NCBI GenBank assembly: GCA_011947345.1
Contig: JAAVTG010000845.1
Location: 62,001 to 126,000, forward strand
DNA length: 64,000 nt
Source of the DNA: Phytophthora quininea
Lineage: Eukaryota; Oomycota; Peronosporomycetes; Peronosporales; Peronosporaceae
Direction: 5' to 3'
This document shows positions 45,563 through 57,169 of this stretch, piece by piece; the stretch's first letter is position 1; the number at the start of each line of letters is the position of its first letter. A program made the position numbers and the translations under genes. The notes under the pieces were generated by a model. The model did not search any database. It saw only the letters and a program-made list of their open reading frames with translations, and had not been told where the DNA came from.

Positions 45563-47009
45563 GGCTGCGTTCTGCCATTCCGCTGCAATGATCCGACGGA
45601 TTGTCCGTTCCGCTGGATTCGAGTCATCCGACGGACTTTCCGTTCCGCTGTTTTGTTTGCAGTGCACGATTTCACTGCTCACCGATCCCCCAGTTTGAAC
45701 CGTCAAATGTAGTCAAGACCGAGAGCATCAAAAGCAAACGTGTATTTAGTTGTAGAGGAGACAACTGCCTTGCTGAACTACGACTTTTTCTACTGGAAAT
45801 CCGTGTTGCCCGCCAAAAACTCCTGGACAAAGTAGAATCTACACTCGTCGTCCATGCCGCAGTACATCGTTGCGGCGTTCGGGTTCGTGGCCAGCAGTTG
45901 AATAAACCGGAAACGTGCAGCCACCTCAATCATGCTCGCTAGCTGGTCCTTGAACTCTTTGATCGCAACGTCAGACCGCGAAAGTTTGCACATACGATCA
46001 CCCTCTCGGCGAGCTGCAATTCGACATGACTACGTGATCCCGGAAGGTGTGTTTTGCTACTGATTTCAAAGATGCTATACTAACTAAATGTTCACTGTTT
46101 GCAATAGGAAAATATTACCTAGGTGTTGCTACTCCTGGCTCGAGGAACTGCAGGGACCGAGGTTGGAACGAATGGAATCTCTATTCCATGGCGAATTCCG
46201 AACTAACTGCTAACAAACCACCCTCCCGAGGGATTTCTCGCAAGGGCGGCGAAACTACTAACCGCGAGTTCATGGTAAAATAGGTCGGTAACGGACCATT
46301 GCCGGCAACACTCGGAGACGCTGGTTGTGCCTTAACCAAGCACACGTTGACGCCATACAGAGGCGTCAGGTACCACCTAAAGGAATTTGGCCAGGAAAGA
46401 TAAAAACCACGAAGGAAGAGCTTTTTGATCTGCGGCACTCATCGTTACGCAACGTCATCGAAAGGACCTACGGCTCCATCAAAAGAATTCCCGATCCTCC
46501 AATCGATGCCCAACTACGAGCTGGGCGCGCAGGTGGGCCTCGTGCAAGCCACGCTTGCGATCCACAATTTCATTCGCTGCCATCAAGATGAATTTGCGGA
46601 CAAGGAGCTTCAGAACAGCCGTGGGAGGGAAGAAGACAGCACGGAGGCCGCACAAAGAGCTACTGGAACTGACGAGATGGACGACGTATCAATGAAACAG
46701 GTTCTCGATAAAATAGCATCCGACATGTGGCGAAGCTACCTCGTATTCGTAGCTGGTAGAGATGGCGAGGTTGTTGTCTAATAGCATTCGTTCATGAAAC
46801 AAAAGTTCGCGTTGGAAATTATGTGTTCAAAAAGGCAGCTCGCGCTCAATCCGCTGGATCAATCCGCTATCTGCCGGAATTCGGGAGGATTGAATCCGCT
46901 GGAATATGGTCATTTATCCGCTCGAATTATATGCAGTACGCGCCAGCGGATCGGCCGTTCCGCTGGAATTGGCCCCATTCCGCTGGAATTGGCACTGCAG
47001 TACGCACCC
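45563..47009. mobile_element. PIF/Harbinger-like element with TTA target duplication
   Basis: The ends GGCTGCGTTCTGC and inverse GGGTGCGTACTGC are flanked on both sides by TTA (45560-45562 and 47010-47012), the expected target of PIF/Harbinger. On the plus strand, 46380-46781 keeps the end of a DDE_Tnp_4 nuclease: FDLRHSSLRNVIERTYG, FPILQSMPNYELG and ATLAIHNFIRC, in two frames. A minus-strand frame at 45790-45993 (VAARFRFIQLLATNP) may be the second protein such elements carry. Both subterminal regions are full of TCCGCTGGA-type repeats. Confidence 0.8.
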
Positions 47010-47312
47010 TTACATCCAACCAAGTAGCAATAGACAGACGTCTTGGGAGCAAACCACGTTCGCATGCATGTTCTGGTGGCCAAGAAATCCGTTGTCTTCA
47101 CCGACAACAATTCCCATCGCTCGACTGTTGTGAAGCGTCGTACTGCTCGCAATCACTTCCAAGTCACGAAGGACAGTGCAAGTCCGTCGTATGGCAACCG
47201 CCAGGGGAATAAACACCTCGTTGATTGTAAATGTGATACAGTACTGCTGGGAGCTCCAGACATATATCGGCATGGCGTCGACAAATGGCATCAAATTCCA
47301 CCGTGATACGGG
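47010..47312. other. Gap between Harbinger end and effector, nothing recognised
   Basis: Overlapping short frames on both strands have no domain that can be named. Confidence 0.4.
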
Positions 47313-47909
47313 CTATGCTGTCGTCTTGGCCTTCTTCTTCAGCGCTTCTTCACGCTTGGAAAACCTGTAAAACATTTGGTACTGGAGATGCTCATCGTAT
47401 TTGGCGGTATTGATGGCCCCACCTTCACCAAGCTTAAACTTCTTGTAAATGTCCTCCGGAGTGACCTTGAGCTTGTACCACACCCAGAACTTAAGCTTCT
47501 TGTACAACTCGGCGACCTTCGCTGCTCCGGGAAGTGTCTTTACTTTATCCGCCAGCTTTTCGACCCTCGCGATGAGCTTCGAGTACGCCGCAGTGTTTTT
47601 GAGCTGCTGCACGATCGTCTTGAGCTCTGTCACGTATTTCTGGACGTTGGGGTTTGCTTTGATGCTGTCGGTGAGTTTTGCCACGCCCGAGAAGGAGAAC
47701 GCTCTCTCTTCGTCGACATTCGAGCCGTCTTGGGTCCTCAGGGATCGTTTGCCAGCGAATGTGTCGCGTTCGCCACCGAGAGCTGGATTCGAGAGGAGAC
47801 CTGTGGAAAAAGCTGTTGGGAACTGGTGTGCCATGACGACGACGTTGCTGTTGGCAAGGAGGAGCACTAAGGTCGTCAGTAGAGCAAGCGCCAAGTACGA
47901 TCTGCGCAT
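47313..47909 (-). CDS. Secreted RxLR effector candidate, intact
   Basis: Complete 198-residue frame. A signal peptide (MRRSYLALALLTTLVLLL) ends near residue 27; RSLR is at 55-58 and DEER ends at 69. Long amphipathic helices follow (VQKYVTELKTIVQQLKN and LIARVEKLADKVKTLPG). A final unit has KVTPEDIYKKFKLG and a Lys-rich tail, which fits a helical WY/LWY-type fold. No frame break is present. The host target is unknown. Confidence 0.87.
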   Translation of the reverse strand: MRRSYLALALLTTLVLLLANSNVVVMAHQFPTAFSTGLLSNPALGGERDTFAGKRSLRTQDGSNVDEERAFSFSGVAKLTDSIKANPNVQKYVTELKTIVQQLKNTAAYSKLIARVEKLADKVKTLPGAAKVAELYKKLKFWVWYKLKVTPEDIYKKFKLGEGGAINTAKYDEHLQYQMFYRFSKREEALKKKAKTTA

Positions 47910-48535
47910 GCTCTCTTGAACCTTGGGAATCTTAAAGTGAACACCAAAAGAGTATTGGCCTTGAGGCGATGAGTTGCACAGTATGTGTGTATGTATTACG
48001 GTCGTACCGCGGTCCTTCTAAAGCGCCTTCGAGCTGCGCACACTGTATCGCGTTCGGCCGATCCTGTTCATGATCACCTGCTGTTTGATTGTTGCCGTCA
48101 AAGAACGGCCGAAAACACCCGTAGATTTGTGAAAGTGGTCATATCTTCTTAATATGCGATGACGCCTCTGCTATTGATGTATCGGAGTTTTGCCATCGAA
48201 AACAGCCCACTATCATTTTCATCCGACAAACCTTTATCAACACCCACCAACGTGGCAAAAACTATGAGAACCGATGCAGCAATCGAATGCTGCTGATCAC
48301 CGCGCGTTGATTGAAAGGATTCAAATCACCTTTCTGGGTCCCAAGAAACTTTTCGCGATGGGAACGGCATTGAAAAGAGGATACTTCGCGATGGACTCCA
48401 ACTTGGAGGTTACGGGCCAGACCACCGAGCCAGGAACGGCTACGATAGGAAGCAAGTGCTTTAGATCACGTTCGTATGCCGCTCCGACTGCAGTCCCAGA
48501 GCTACGGGTTACGTGGATCACATTGATACCTTGCC
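47910..48535. other. Intergenic stretch, no secure gene
   Basis: It holds the presumed promoter of the 47.3 kb effector. Open frames on both strands at 48274-48606 lack recognisable domains. Confidence 0.4.
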
Positions 48536-48841
48536 ATGCCGTACAGTACAGTGTGGCCCGCGAACACACAGTCTCCAGGCTCAAGCTGCTCGCGGAAAAG
48601 CTTTAGCAGCCAAGAGAGCGGAGCTCAGGTCCCTGTACAAGTGTCTAAGTTGGCCAAACTATCCAAGAAAATACGAGCAGACACACTTGGCAAGATCAAG
48701 CTGCCAAAAAGTATCAACAACGCTCGCATGAGGATGAAGATGGAGATCTGGTACTACTACCGGACACCGCCGACGAATGTGTGGAAGATGCTGGGACTGC
48801 GAGGGGTAAAGTTTCCTCGTGAACATCCTATGTTCAAATAA
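48536..48841 (+). pseudogene. RxLR effector C-terminal fragment
   Basis: The frame ends with MKMEIWYYYRTPPTNVWK and MLGLRGVKFP-EHPMFK, the helical ending seen in WY-type effectors. It is matched by the minus-strand relic at 22.8-23.0 kb. No signal peptide or RxLR motif lies in frame upstream. It is probably the 3' part of a decayed gene. Confidence 0.6.
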
Positions 48842-49124
48842 TAGTTTTGGTACGCAAAAGCCTGGCGAAAGTTTCGACCACTGCCTTGGCGATGACGGGA
48901 GATGCGTTGGGGGTGGGAAGGGGGGTCGGTGCTTCAAAATGTGTATTGTTGTTAGTAAAAGAAAAGCCCACGCTCAAGACTGCAAACTAGTGAAGGTTTC
49001 GAGTTTTATCGGATTGAATCTGAATGTTTTGATTAATCCTTATAAATTGCGTAATCAATCAAAATTGCTCAAAACTCGACGGTCTCAAAAAGATTTTGCG
49101 CCCTGCAGCTCGGGCGTCTGCCGC

Positions 49125-50690
49125 TCACGCCGTGTGCCGCTCTCCGCTTTCAGCAGCCTGCCTGGGCGGCTCTTGTTTAATGTCCACTGCTTCGAGACTC
49201 TCTGGGTACGAATACACTCGCGCCCAATCCACCTTCTCCTGCGAAGTTGCTCTGTGGTTCACGTACACGAACGCTAACATGTACACTTTGTCACGTGCCA
49301 ATCTGTTTCGCTTCTTCGAGTGAATAAAATCCATGATGCTCCAGGCTCTCTCGCTCGCTGCAGTCGACGTGGGAATGGCAAACACCAGCTTGGCAAGCTC
49401 GTACGGGAGAGGATACTGTTTTTGCTAGTGCTCCACCAGTCTCGAGGTGCGGCTCCGTCAATATTACGGGGCTCTTCGGGTGTCCAAGATCTTTCGCTGC
49501 TTGAAAAAGAAAACAACACGGAATTGAGGTCACGTCTTGTTACTTCTAATCGTTGTAGGAGGCCGCTCCTCTCGGCAAATTTGCATCCCTCGTTAATTGT
49601 ATCTTTTCATCGGTACCTTCAAAGTCGTCAGGGTTCGTGTGGGGATCGAGAAGAAAAGCAAGCCCCGTGACGTCCGTGTGCACATAATTCCATCGATACG
49701 TTATGTGGCTCATAATCAGTTCTTGGACATTGGTTCGACGTCCTTCTAATCCGTACGCGGGGTGATTCGTGAGCCACTTGAAGCGTGAATACACTCGCGA
49801 CGTCGGGCAATGGTCAGACTCCAGTTCATGAAGAGTTTCAATCATCGGGTCGAGAAAGTTGATCAATTGCACGAGTTTGTTCCAGAAAGCTGTATCGTCA
49901 AGTGTGCGCTTAACCTTCTGAAGTTTGGCGTGTGCCTCCGGACTCGTGATAGAGCGGTTTATAAACCCCGTGTAACGTGGGTTCTTGTAGAGTCTTTTCA
50001 GTACGTGTTTGTTTTCCAGTATGCGCGAAAGGCTCGCGTGCAAGGAATACCAGCGCGTTTCGACCGGCACCACCAACTCTCGACCGACGCTGTTCAACTC
50101 TGCAAGCCTTTCGCGAAATGTATGGAGTACGCCGCGGTGATCACGAGTATAAGTTGTGATCTCCTGGGCTTTGGTGCGAACGACTTTGAAGAAATCCATG
50201 CTACACACGTCCTGAATCAACAAATTCAAGCCGTGAGCAGCGCATCCACCACCGAAAAGGGGTCTTGTTCTCTCCAATTTTTCCAAGCTGCCTCCATGTT
50301 ACTCGCATTGTCCGTCAAAACACCAGTCACGAAAGCCCCCGTTTCACTTTCGATTTCGTCGATAACACGCCCAAGTTCACCTGCCAAATATTCCGCCGTC
50401 TCTGCGGCGGATCCGTTTGACAGCGACGACCAAAAAACCGACGGCATGCCTGGGGCCACGACCATGAAATTCACAATGGATGCGTGGTTGACATCGGTCC
50501 ACCCGTCCGTCACAATCGAAACAAAGCGTCTCTTCTTGATCAGAGCCACCACATATTCGTGGATTTTGTCACAAGTGCGCTTCAGCAGGTCTCCACTCAG
50601 CCTCTTCCTGGATGGAAATCTAATTCCCGGTGATAAAAGCTTGAACGGCTCTCGAAAAGCTTCAGACTCCACCAACGTGAACGGAAGCGC
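49125..50690 (-). mobile_element. hAT-type transposase remnant, N-terminus missing
   Basis: On the minus strand the first part from 50675 has SIVTDGWTDVNHASIVNF and TGVLTDNASNMEAAW, the DUF659-type catalytic region. TTTTT at 50278-50282 on the plus strand is one base short for the frame to continue into CAAHGLNLLIQDVC, VETRWYSLHAS and FLDPMIETLHELESD. The end at 49385-49125 has STAASERAWSIMDFIHSKKR, the hAT dimerisation motif. The BED-finger N-terminus is absent above 50690. Confidence 0.75.
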
Positions 50691-51039
50691 GCACAGGTAG
50701 AAGTTTGCAGTGCAAACTGCACCTACGGGTGCTTGAGCGGGCCCTTGCCGAAGTAATTAGTGTAAGCGATGGCCTGGTCACAGTTCTTGTGCCATCAAAC
50801 TGATTTTCATGGATCGCGATCATGTGGGGCAAAATGAGGTTGATTTTGGGCTTCTCGGGAGTGGAGTGGCGGGTTGAGAAGCAGAGAAAAGAGAAACTGA
50901 GATCGACTGATCGCTCAGCCTCCCTCCTACTGACTATACTTAGCGTAAAATTCAGGAAACCTTCACGTGATCCGAAAAAGCAGCCTTCCTCGTTTGACTG
51001 CAACGTCGTCGACATCTTGTCCGTGGAAGCCGAACAGCC

Positions 51040-51661
51040 CTTCGGGGCGTGCTTCACAATCCCGAGCTTCTCGCTGACTGCTCCCCCGGTGAGTCCCATC
51101 TTGGGCATCCAGACGATGAACTTGGCCTTCTGTTGTCGCCGTGGCAACACTGTGAGGTTGTAGATGGGATCAAGCCCAGCAACAACTTCACTGCAGAGGA
51201 AACGAAAAACAAGCACAGACGGTTAGACCCGCAGACGGTTGCTGCAAACACAGACGGTTGTGGCAACTACGGAAATGCACTAACCGTCCACAAAGCCTCC
51301 AGGACATGCATATCGAAGAAGAGCAGCTAGTGCAGGAGCTAAGGAACTGCTCAATACATTATCACTTCTACATTTTCCATTTGGGAGCCATAACACCTTC
51401 CACGTAGCTTTCACAATCGGCTTGGTCGCGGCCGTAAGCTTCTCTGCTGCGGACTGCAGGGCCGGCAAATTCAGCCCACTGCTCTCGTCATCTTCCTCTT
51501 CAGTCTTCCTGGCCCTTAGATGCCGTCTACTGTCGCTGATTCCAGCAGAAAGGGTTGAGTTTCGACTTGTGCGTCACTCGCGATCACTTTGGCGCCATCC
51601 GTCTCCGAGGCAACGCTGACACTTGCAGCGTAGCAATGAACACCAAGTAGTGGAAGCGCAT
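51040..51661 (-). pseudogene. Decayed RxLR effector locus
   Basis: It starts with ATG at 51661 and MRFHYLVFIATL, a signal peptide whose frame soon shifts. A second shift is needed to reach RHLR and a following EEEDDE near 51500. Then come LPALQSAAEKLTAATK and an early stop near 51280. A piece resembling an effector C-terminus (VSEKLGIVKHAP) lies at about 51100. Multiple breaks and an intervening repeat-like stretch suggest a pseudogene. Confidence 0.6.
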
Positions 51662-52514
51662 CGCTCGACATGGGCTTGGTCTATCCTGTGCGAATTGGGA
51701 ATTGAGACTCCCCACCAAGGCTGTAGATCACCAGTTGTGGTGGTGATCACGCGATTTGTTAGCACACGAAGCTAGATTTATAGCAAGGCAGATCCCATGG
51801 ACGATCAAGGAAGGTCTCTTTCCTTGAATCGTGCATCTCCCTGGGAAGGGATGGCAACTCACGCTCGTTTCGCCAAGTTAGCCTTCATGCATTCCCGCCA
51901 GCATGGGGGCTGAGTTTGCTGTGATTCCGACAATCGCTCCTGATTGTCGGCGAGAAAACAAACAAACACAGATAGCCATCCCATGCATGGCCATCAACCT
52001 TACCAACCCAAACATTAAACTTTGCAACCCACAGCAGATGATCGTGGATGGGATCGGCTGGTCACACTGGTTCTGCGTCAGTCGTACCAACTTCTCATTC
52101 TCCTGGGAGCGGCAGTAGCTCTTCTATTCTCGTTCATGTCCATCTCGGCCATTCTGCTAACGTCAATTCCACACACACCAGACCCATGGAAGCTATCTTT
52201 CAACGAAATAGATTGTACAGAATCAACATCGAGTGAGCCCAGGCAACAGCAGCACAACTATTTCAACGTCGAGAAATGTAGGCAAAGCCTCGAGCGATAT
52301 CAGGAATCTATTCATTAGACATAACATCAAAAGACGACCCCCTCCCCATCCACACACACACCAGACCCATACACAACAGTCATATCCACAACATTCACAG
52401 CGTACTTTATTTTGCACGCAATATGCCAAACTATCAGCCACAAAGGCGTCAAAGCAATACTTGTGCAACGGACCGACTTTTGTGCGATGTAATTGCGGCA
52501 CAGTTTTGCACATT
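51662..52514. other. Intergenic stretch with repeat fragments
   Basis: It contains ACACACACCAGACCCAT twice (near 52168 and 52357) and, at 52277-52318, the repeat shared with 36.8-37.1 kb. No gene is seen. The CA-rich part near 52360 is simple sequence. Confidence 0.45.
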
Positions 52515-55192
52515 TTAAAGCGCTGCCAGCCACTTTGCCAAATCGTCGCGGTTGCGCTGGTAGCAAGCACTCTTGACTTTAATCCGCTCCAGTGCGGCAT
52601 CCAATAGTCGCGTGTAGTTCGAGTGCTTGCGCGTCTCCATAAACTCTTCCACCTCATTGGCAAGCTCCTCGCTTTGGAATCGCGAAATCACCGACATGAC
52701 GATACGGCCCACGATAAGCGGACGGTACTGCTCGTTGAGTTCCACCCAGTGGTCTTGAATGTACTGCCACGCGAAAGCAGCACCGGAGGCATCAGCAGCG
52801 ACACTACTGAAGACGTATTGAATGTCCTGCGACCGAACATTCTTCAAACCCCACGTGATAACCTCACGCTTCAGTTCAATAGCCTTAAACAGGCCGAGCG
52901 CCGTCAGACAGTCGAGTTTCTCTTCGATGAAATTGCTCGATTCGTAGCGCTGACGTAGCAGCTTCAGGTGCGAGGCGTCGCCACGTCGGGCCTGCGCGTT
53001 GAAAATGACACCGCGCAGATCAGCTGACAGCGCTGAGCTGTCTTCGAAGTACGCCAGGAACAGACGCTGGCACTGGGCAACCACTTCAGGGTCTTCGCCC
53101 AGCGCGAGCATACTGATGACGTCGCGACGGAACGGAGCTACAGTTAAGCTCTCGCCGGTTGCAGGTTCCCACGTTAACCGCTTCATGACGGTGGAGAAGA
53201 GCAGGCGGATGTAAGCCTGTAGCTTCGGGTAAAACGCGTCTGTGCTGTACAGAGTGCTGTAGAAGCGCAGGTTGGACGAGATCTCCTTCCAGCACAAGTG
53301 CTCCGGTTCCTCGACATACGCAAAGCTAAAGTCCAGCGCCTGCGATACTGGGAGTTCGCCACTGCACGCGAACGAAAAGATACTGTTTAGCAAACTCATA
53401 CGGTCCACTGGCCCCAGCGTCTTCTCTCGCACAGGCTGCTGCAGACGCTTCCATCCTTCCGGCGAGTAGTTGACGAGGTAGAATCCAGATTGGTCAGCGT
53501 TCAACTTGATCCAAGAGGACTCGTCAGCACTCTGTGGCGCGCGTAGTTTAGAGGCTAGTGCTGCCGACTCTTCCTTCGACGAGTTCCTCAGCCAAATCCC
53601 CACATGCTGGATCTCTTTCGGCTTGTCGGACGCCACGAATGTCAGCGGCACGTCCCAAGCCACGCCAGAATCTGCTGCTTTTGAAGCGGGGGCTTTTAGT
53701 GTTTGATCCGCCAAGAAGCGCTCCTGCACCAACGATCCGTCGTCCGACAGAGTCACCATGGGATAGCCAGTCTGACTAGTCCAACCACTCGCGAGCGTCT
53801 TGATATGCTGACCGGAAGCCTGTTCTAGCGACTCCCACAAGTCCTGCGTTTGAGCGTTGCGGTAGCTAAACTTGACCAGGTATTCGTGAATGCCGCGGTA
53901 GAAAACATCGCGGCCAAGGTACTCGGACAGCATGCGGATCACACTGGCGCCTTTGGCGTACGAAATGACGTCAAAGATCTGGTCGACTTCGTCTGGATGG
54001 TTCACCTTCACCTCGATCGGGTGCGAGGTCAGCATGCAGTCCTTGCCCATAGCAACGCTCATCGTAATGTCCTGCACAAACACCTCCCACACGTTCCATT
54101 CGGGGAAAATATGGTTTACAGCCTCGAACTCCATGAAGCGAGCGAAGCCTTCGTTCAGCCACAGGCCTGTCCACCACTCCATCGTAACCAGATTGCCAAA
54201 CCACTGGTGAGCGATTTCGTGGCACACCGTGCGGGCCGTCGCCATCTTCTGGCCGAAGCTGCTCAACTTCTCGTCGATCAGCAGTCTGGTCTCCCGGTAC
54301 GTGACCACTCCCCAGTTCTCCATTGCGCCGGCTGCAAAGTCCGGGATCGCTAGCATGTCTAGTTTCTTCAACGGGTACGAAATGCCAAACCTGTCCGTGT
54401 AAAAGGACAGCGCCTTGGCTCCCACTTCCAGAGCGAACTTGCCGCGTTCACTTCTCCCCACGGGGGTGTACACTGACACCAACACTCCTTCTTTGGTGAT
54501 CGAAGACACGACGTCAAACTCGCCCACGACCATCCCGACCAGATACGTTGACATGATGGGGTCTCAGCGAACCGCCAGACTTTCTCCAACGTCGATGCTT
54601 TCTCTCTGGTAGAGGTCCGAATGTGGGCATTGGCTTTCGGTCGCACCAAGGTCTGCACCACGTGGGTGTTGGAAAGAGCCGTGAGCTCCACATCGCAAGC
54701 CAGCGAGATCTCGTATTTGGCCTTGATAGCTGGCTCGTCCCAGCAGACAAAGGCGCGGCGGGCGTCGCAGGCCTCGAACTGGCTCACAGCCATGACGCGG
54801 GTCTCCCCGGCCAACTCGTGGTCGTACTCGGACCGGTAGAAGCCGTGCAGCTTGTCGTTGAGCTCGCCGTGGGCCGTGAGCAGCAGCGTGGCGTGGCTGC
54901 CAGCCTCGAGCGTCTCACTGAATACCAGCTTGACGGCCTGGTCGTTGGCCAGGTACTGGATCTCCACGCAGGAGATGGGCTCTTTGCGACCCTCGACGCC
55001 CACCGAGACGTCCAACACGTACAGCTCCAGTGCGTGGCACGTGATGCTGGCGGTCGCTTCTCGAACGAAGAGATGAACGCGCTCGGAGACTTGGAAGCGA
55101 CAGTGGTCCAGGTCCACGGAGTAGTCCAGGTAGTACTTGGTGGGGGCCACACATGTCGGCAACCGTGCGAAAGGCTTGCTAGAAGACGCCAT
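52515..55192 (-). CDS. NPEPPS-like: M1-family aminopeptidase (puromycin-sensitive type)
   Basis: Zinc exopeptidase that removes N-terminal residues from peptides, usually in the cytosol. The product of about 892 residues has the family length. It starts MASSSKPFARLPTCVAPTKY with no signal peptide. The substrate motif GAMENWG lies near residue 290. The zinc site HEIAHQWFGN with WLNEGFA (HExxH plus 18 plus E) is near 325-347. A helical ERAP1-C-like domain follows to the end. GGGG on the plus strand (54558-54561) is one base short; adding it joins AETP to IMSTYLVG exactly as in the family and makes the length divisible by three. Confidence 0.93.
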
Positions 55193-56032
55193 CTTGCTAA
55201 GAATGCGAAAGATTTGGCAAGTGTCTTTCTATGTGTTCTAAACATAAATCTAAAACAGTAATGCCATTTATTTTAAATAATTAACGTTTTTATGGTCTGA
55301 CAGCAGTAGACACGCCGTGGAGGAATTGGTCGACAGTAGACACACAGCAACAGCATGCTAATGTGGGCAAGAAATGACCTGTCTGTGGACTCGAGTCATG
55401 AAGGCAAGCCGCTGAGATCGACGTGTACACTGAAGTCACGTCAGCGAAATGATGAGGGTCGAGAGCTCGTTATCACGTCGGCAATCTAGCAGTGAATCTA
55501 CGTCCTAGCTGGTACGAAACGATGGAACTGCTTGTGTCGAAGTAGTAAGTATTGTGTGGTATTTAGAACCCCACGCACAAGTATCTGTACCGAAGGTACT
55601 TCAGTAAAATTTTGCCGCGAGCACCGGGGTCGCTAGAGCCGCAAAGCAGGTCAAATGAAATCAAAATAAGCACACCGAAGGTGTAGGTGTCGGTTCAAAA
55701 GCCCAATTCCGTATCGTATGTACTCAAGCTGTAGCGGCGGGCCTTTGGTTTCGCCGAAGGAGGTAGCAGGTGAATAGTACTCTTTGCTAACTCTCGTATC
55801 TTGTTCTGACACCTAGAGCCTATTGGGTTGTAGAGGTACACTTGGGCAGACGATATGCGTACCATGGGACCACACCCCGTTCTTACTCGTGACTAGTGGT
55901 GTTAGCGTGATCTGGTTGCTGGAAGGAACCACAACGCATAGAAGGCATCTCTCAACCTGGTGTAAGGGCAGATCCTGGGTCTTCGGGTTCTATTGCCCAC
56001 AGCAAGTCTACTGAGTCTTCGGTATTTGGTGG
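55193..56032. other. Intergenic stretch, nothing recognised
   Basis: Upstream of the aminopeptidase and before the Mutator-like fragment. I see no gene. Confidence 0.45.
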
Positions 56033-56449
56033 GTGCTGTTGGGTGGGAAGTACGCAATCAAGTATTTGCTCGTATTCGTACACGACATATATCGAGATAT
56101 CCATCACACCAGCAGAGATGATGACTTGGTGTCCGTGTGGAGGCGCGTAATGAAAAAGTGGCTATGTAATGCTTCTTTGCATGGGTTCGTGAATTCTTTC
56201 TACACTCAAATGCTCCAAAGTCGATTTTGGCGTTGGCGGATACATCACTCTGGTGGAGAGTTTGTTACGACAAACAGTCTGTGCGAGGTTTTCAACGCTA
56301 GTATTAAAAGGTATACGCTGCGAAGAGATCTAGACTCAAGACACTTGGTTTCGAAGATGCTTACAATAGCTGAGGAGTATTCTATTTACACCACCATCAG
56401 TCGCATCTGCGATACCATCTCCAACACAAGAAGCAAAGTAGTTAGCTAA
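56033..56449 (+). mobile_element. Mutator-like transposase fragment
   Basis: The frame holds FWRWRIHHSGGEFVTTNSLC, followed by EVFNASIKRYTLRRDL. This is the conserved part of oomycete MULE transposases that follows the catalytic domain (FATTNNPCE-FN--KRDYTLR). The catalytic Asp blocks and ends are missing. The frame before it, from about 55820, is not interpretable. Confidence 0.6.
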
Positions 56450-57106
56450 AGTTCTGGTATCCACTCCGTCTATATGTCTAGTCCTGCGCCTGCAGTGATA
56501 CCCTTGCTTAAATCGAATCAAACTGTTTTTAAGCAGCCCCTCGTACTACAAAATCACACTGCAAATACTGTTTGCCCCTTGACTCCCCTTGGCTTCCCTT
56601 GACTTCAACCTGCGGATTCTTTAACCTCTACTGCTGCTGGTTTTGAGCTGGGGGAACTAGTCAAATCTCAAGGTGCATCTACTGATCTGATCTTCGAACA
56701 GACAGTAACTTCCATTCCGAAAGTACCTTACGCAACCGCAGCTCTTTGAATGCCAAATAGCGGCTACAAACAGCTCTATCGCACTGTATGAGCCTACACT
56801 TCTTGCTCATGTGTTCGTAGCTTCGTGTGTCGGTACGAATGAGTGTACGTGACATGCAATATCCAGTAGATTAACGTGAAAAGGAACTTTGTATTAATGT
56901 ACCCGCAGCCATATATGCAACAGAGTTCATCAAATGCTTTCTGTAAGCAGAAACTCAAACCGAGTCTTCAAGTGCAATGCAACCCGTGTTTCAGTCCGCT
57001 TAGCGCGTTACAGTATTGCGAATGTCTCGGCACTGACTCTGACGCTTTGGGGTGCGGTTCCGAAAACCACAATGCAATCCTGATGCGCCAGACACATTAG
57101 TCCGAC
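56450..57106. other. Intergenic stretch, nothing recognised
   Basis: Short simple repeats (CCCCTTGACTCCCCTTGG near 56576) and no gene. Confidence 0.4.
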
Positions 57107-57169
57107 ATGCACACAATAATCCGACGGCCGGATTAATCTGTGTACCGGCTGTCGGACTATTGTGTGCAT
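57107..57169. repeat. Near-perfect hairpin, 25-nt arms and 13-nt loop
   Basis: The left arm (57107-57131) reads ATGCACACAATAATCCGACG then GCCGG. The right arm (57145-57169) is its inverse with 2 differences in 25. The loop is 57132-57144. It could be a tiny foldback element or a terminal structure of the Copia insertion that follows. Confidence 0.75.

Noticed and set aside
49810..50700. 296-codon plus-strand frame
   Set aside because: It is antisense to the hAT transposase, whose minus-strand motifs are clear.
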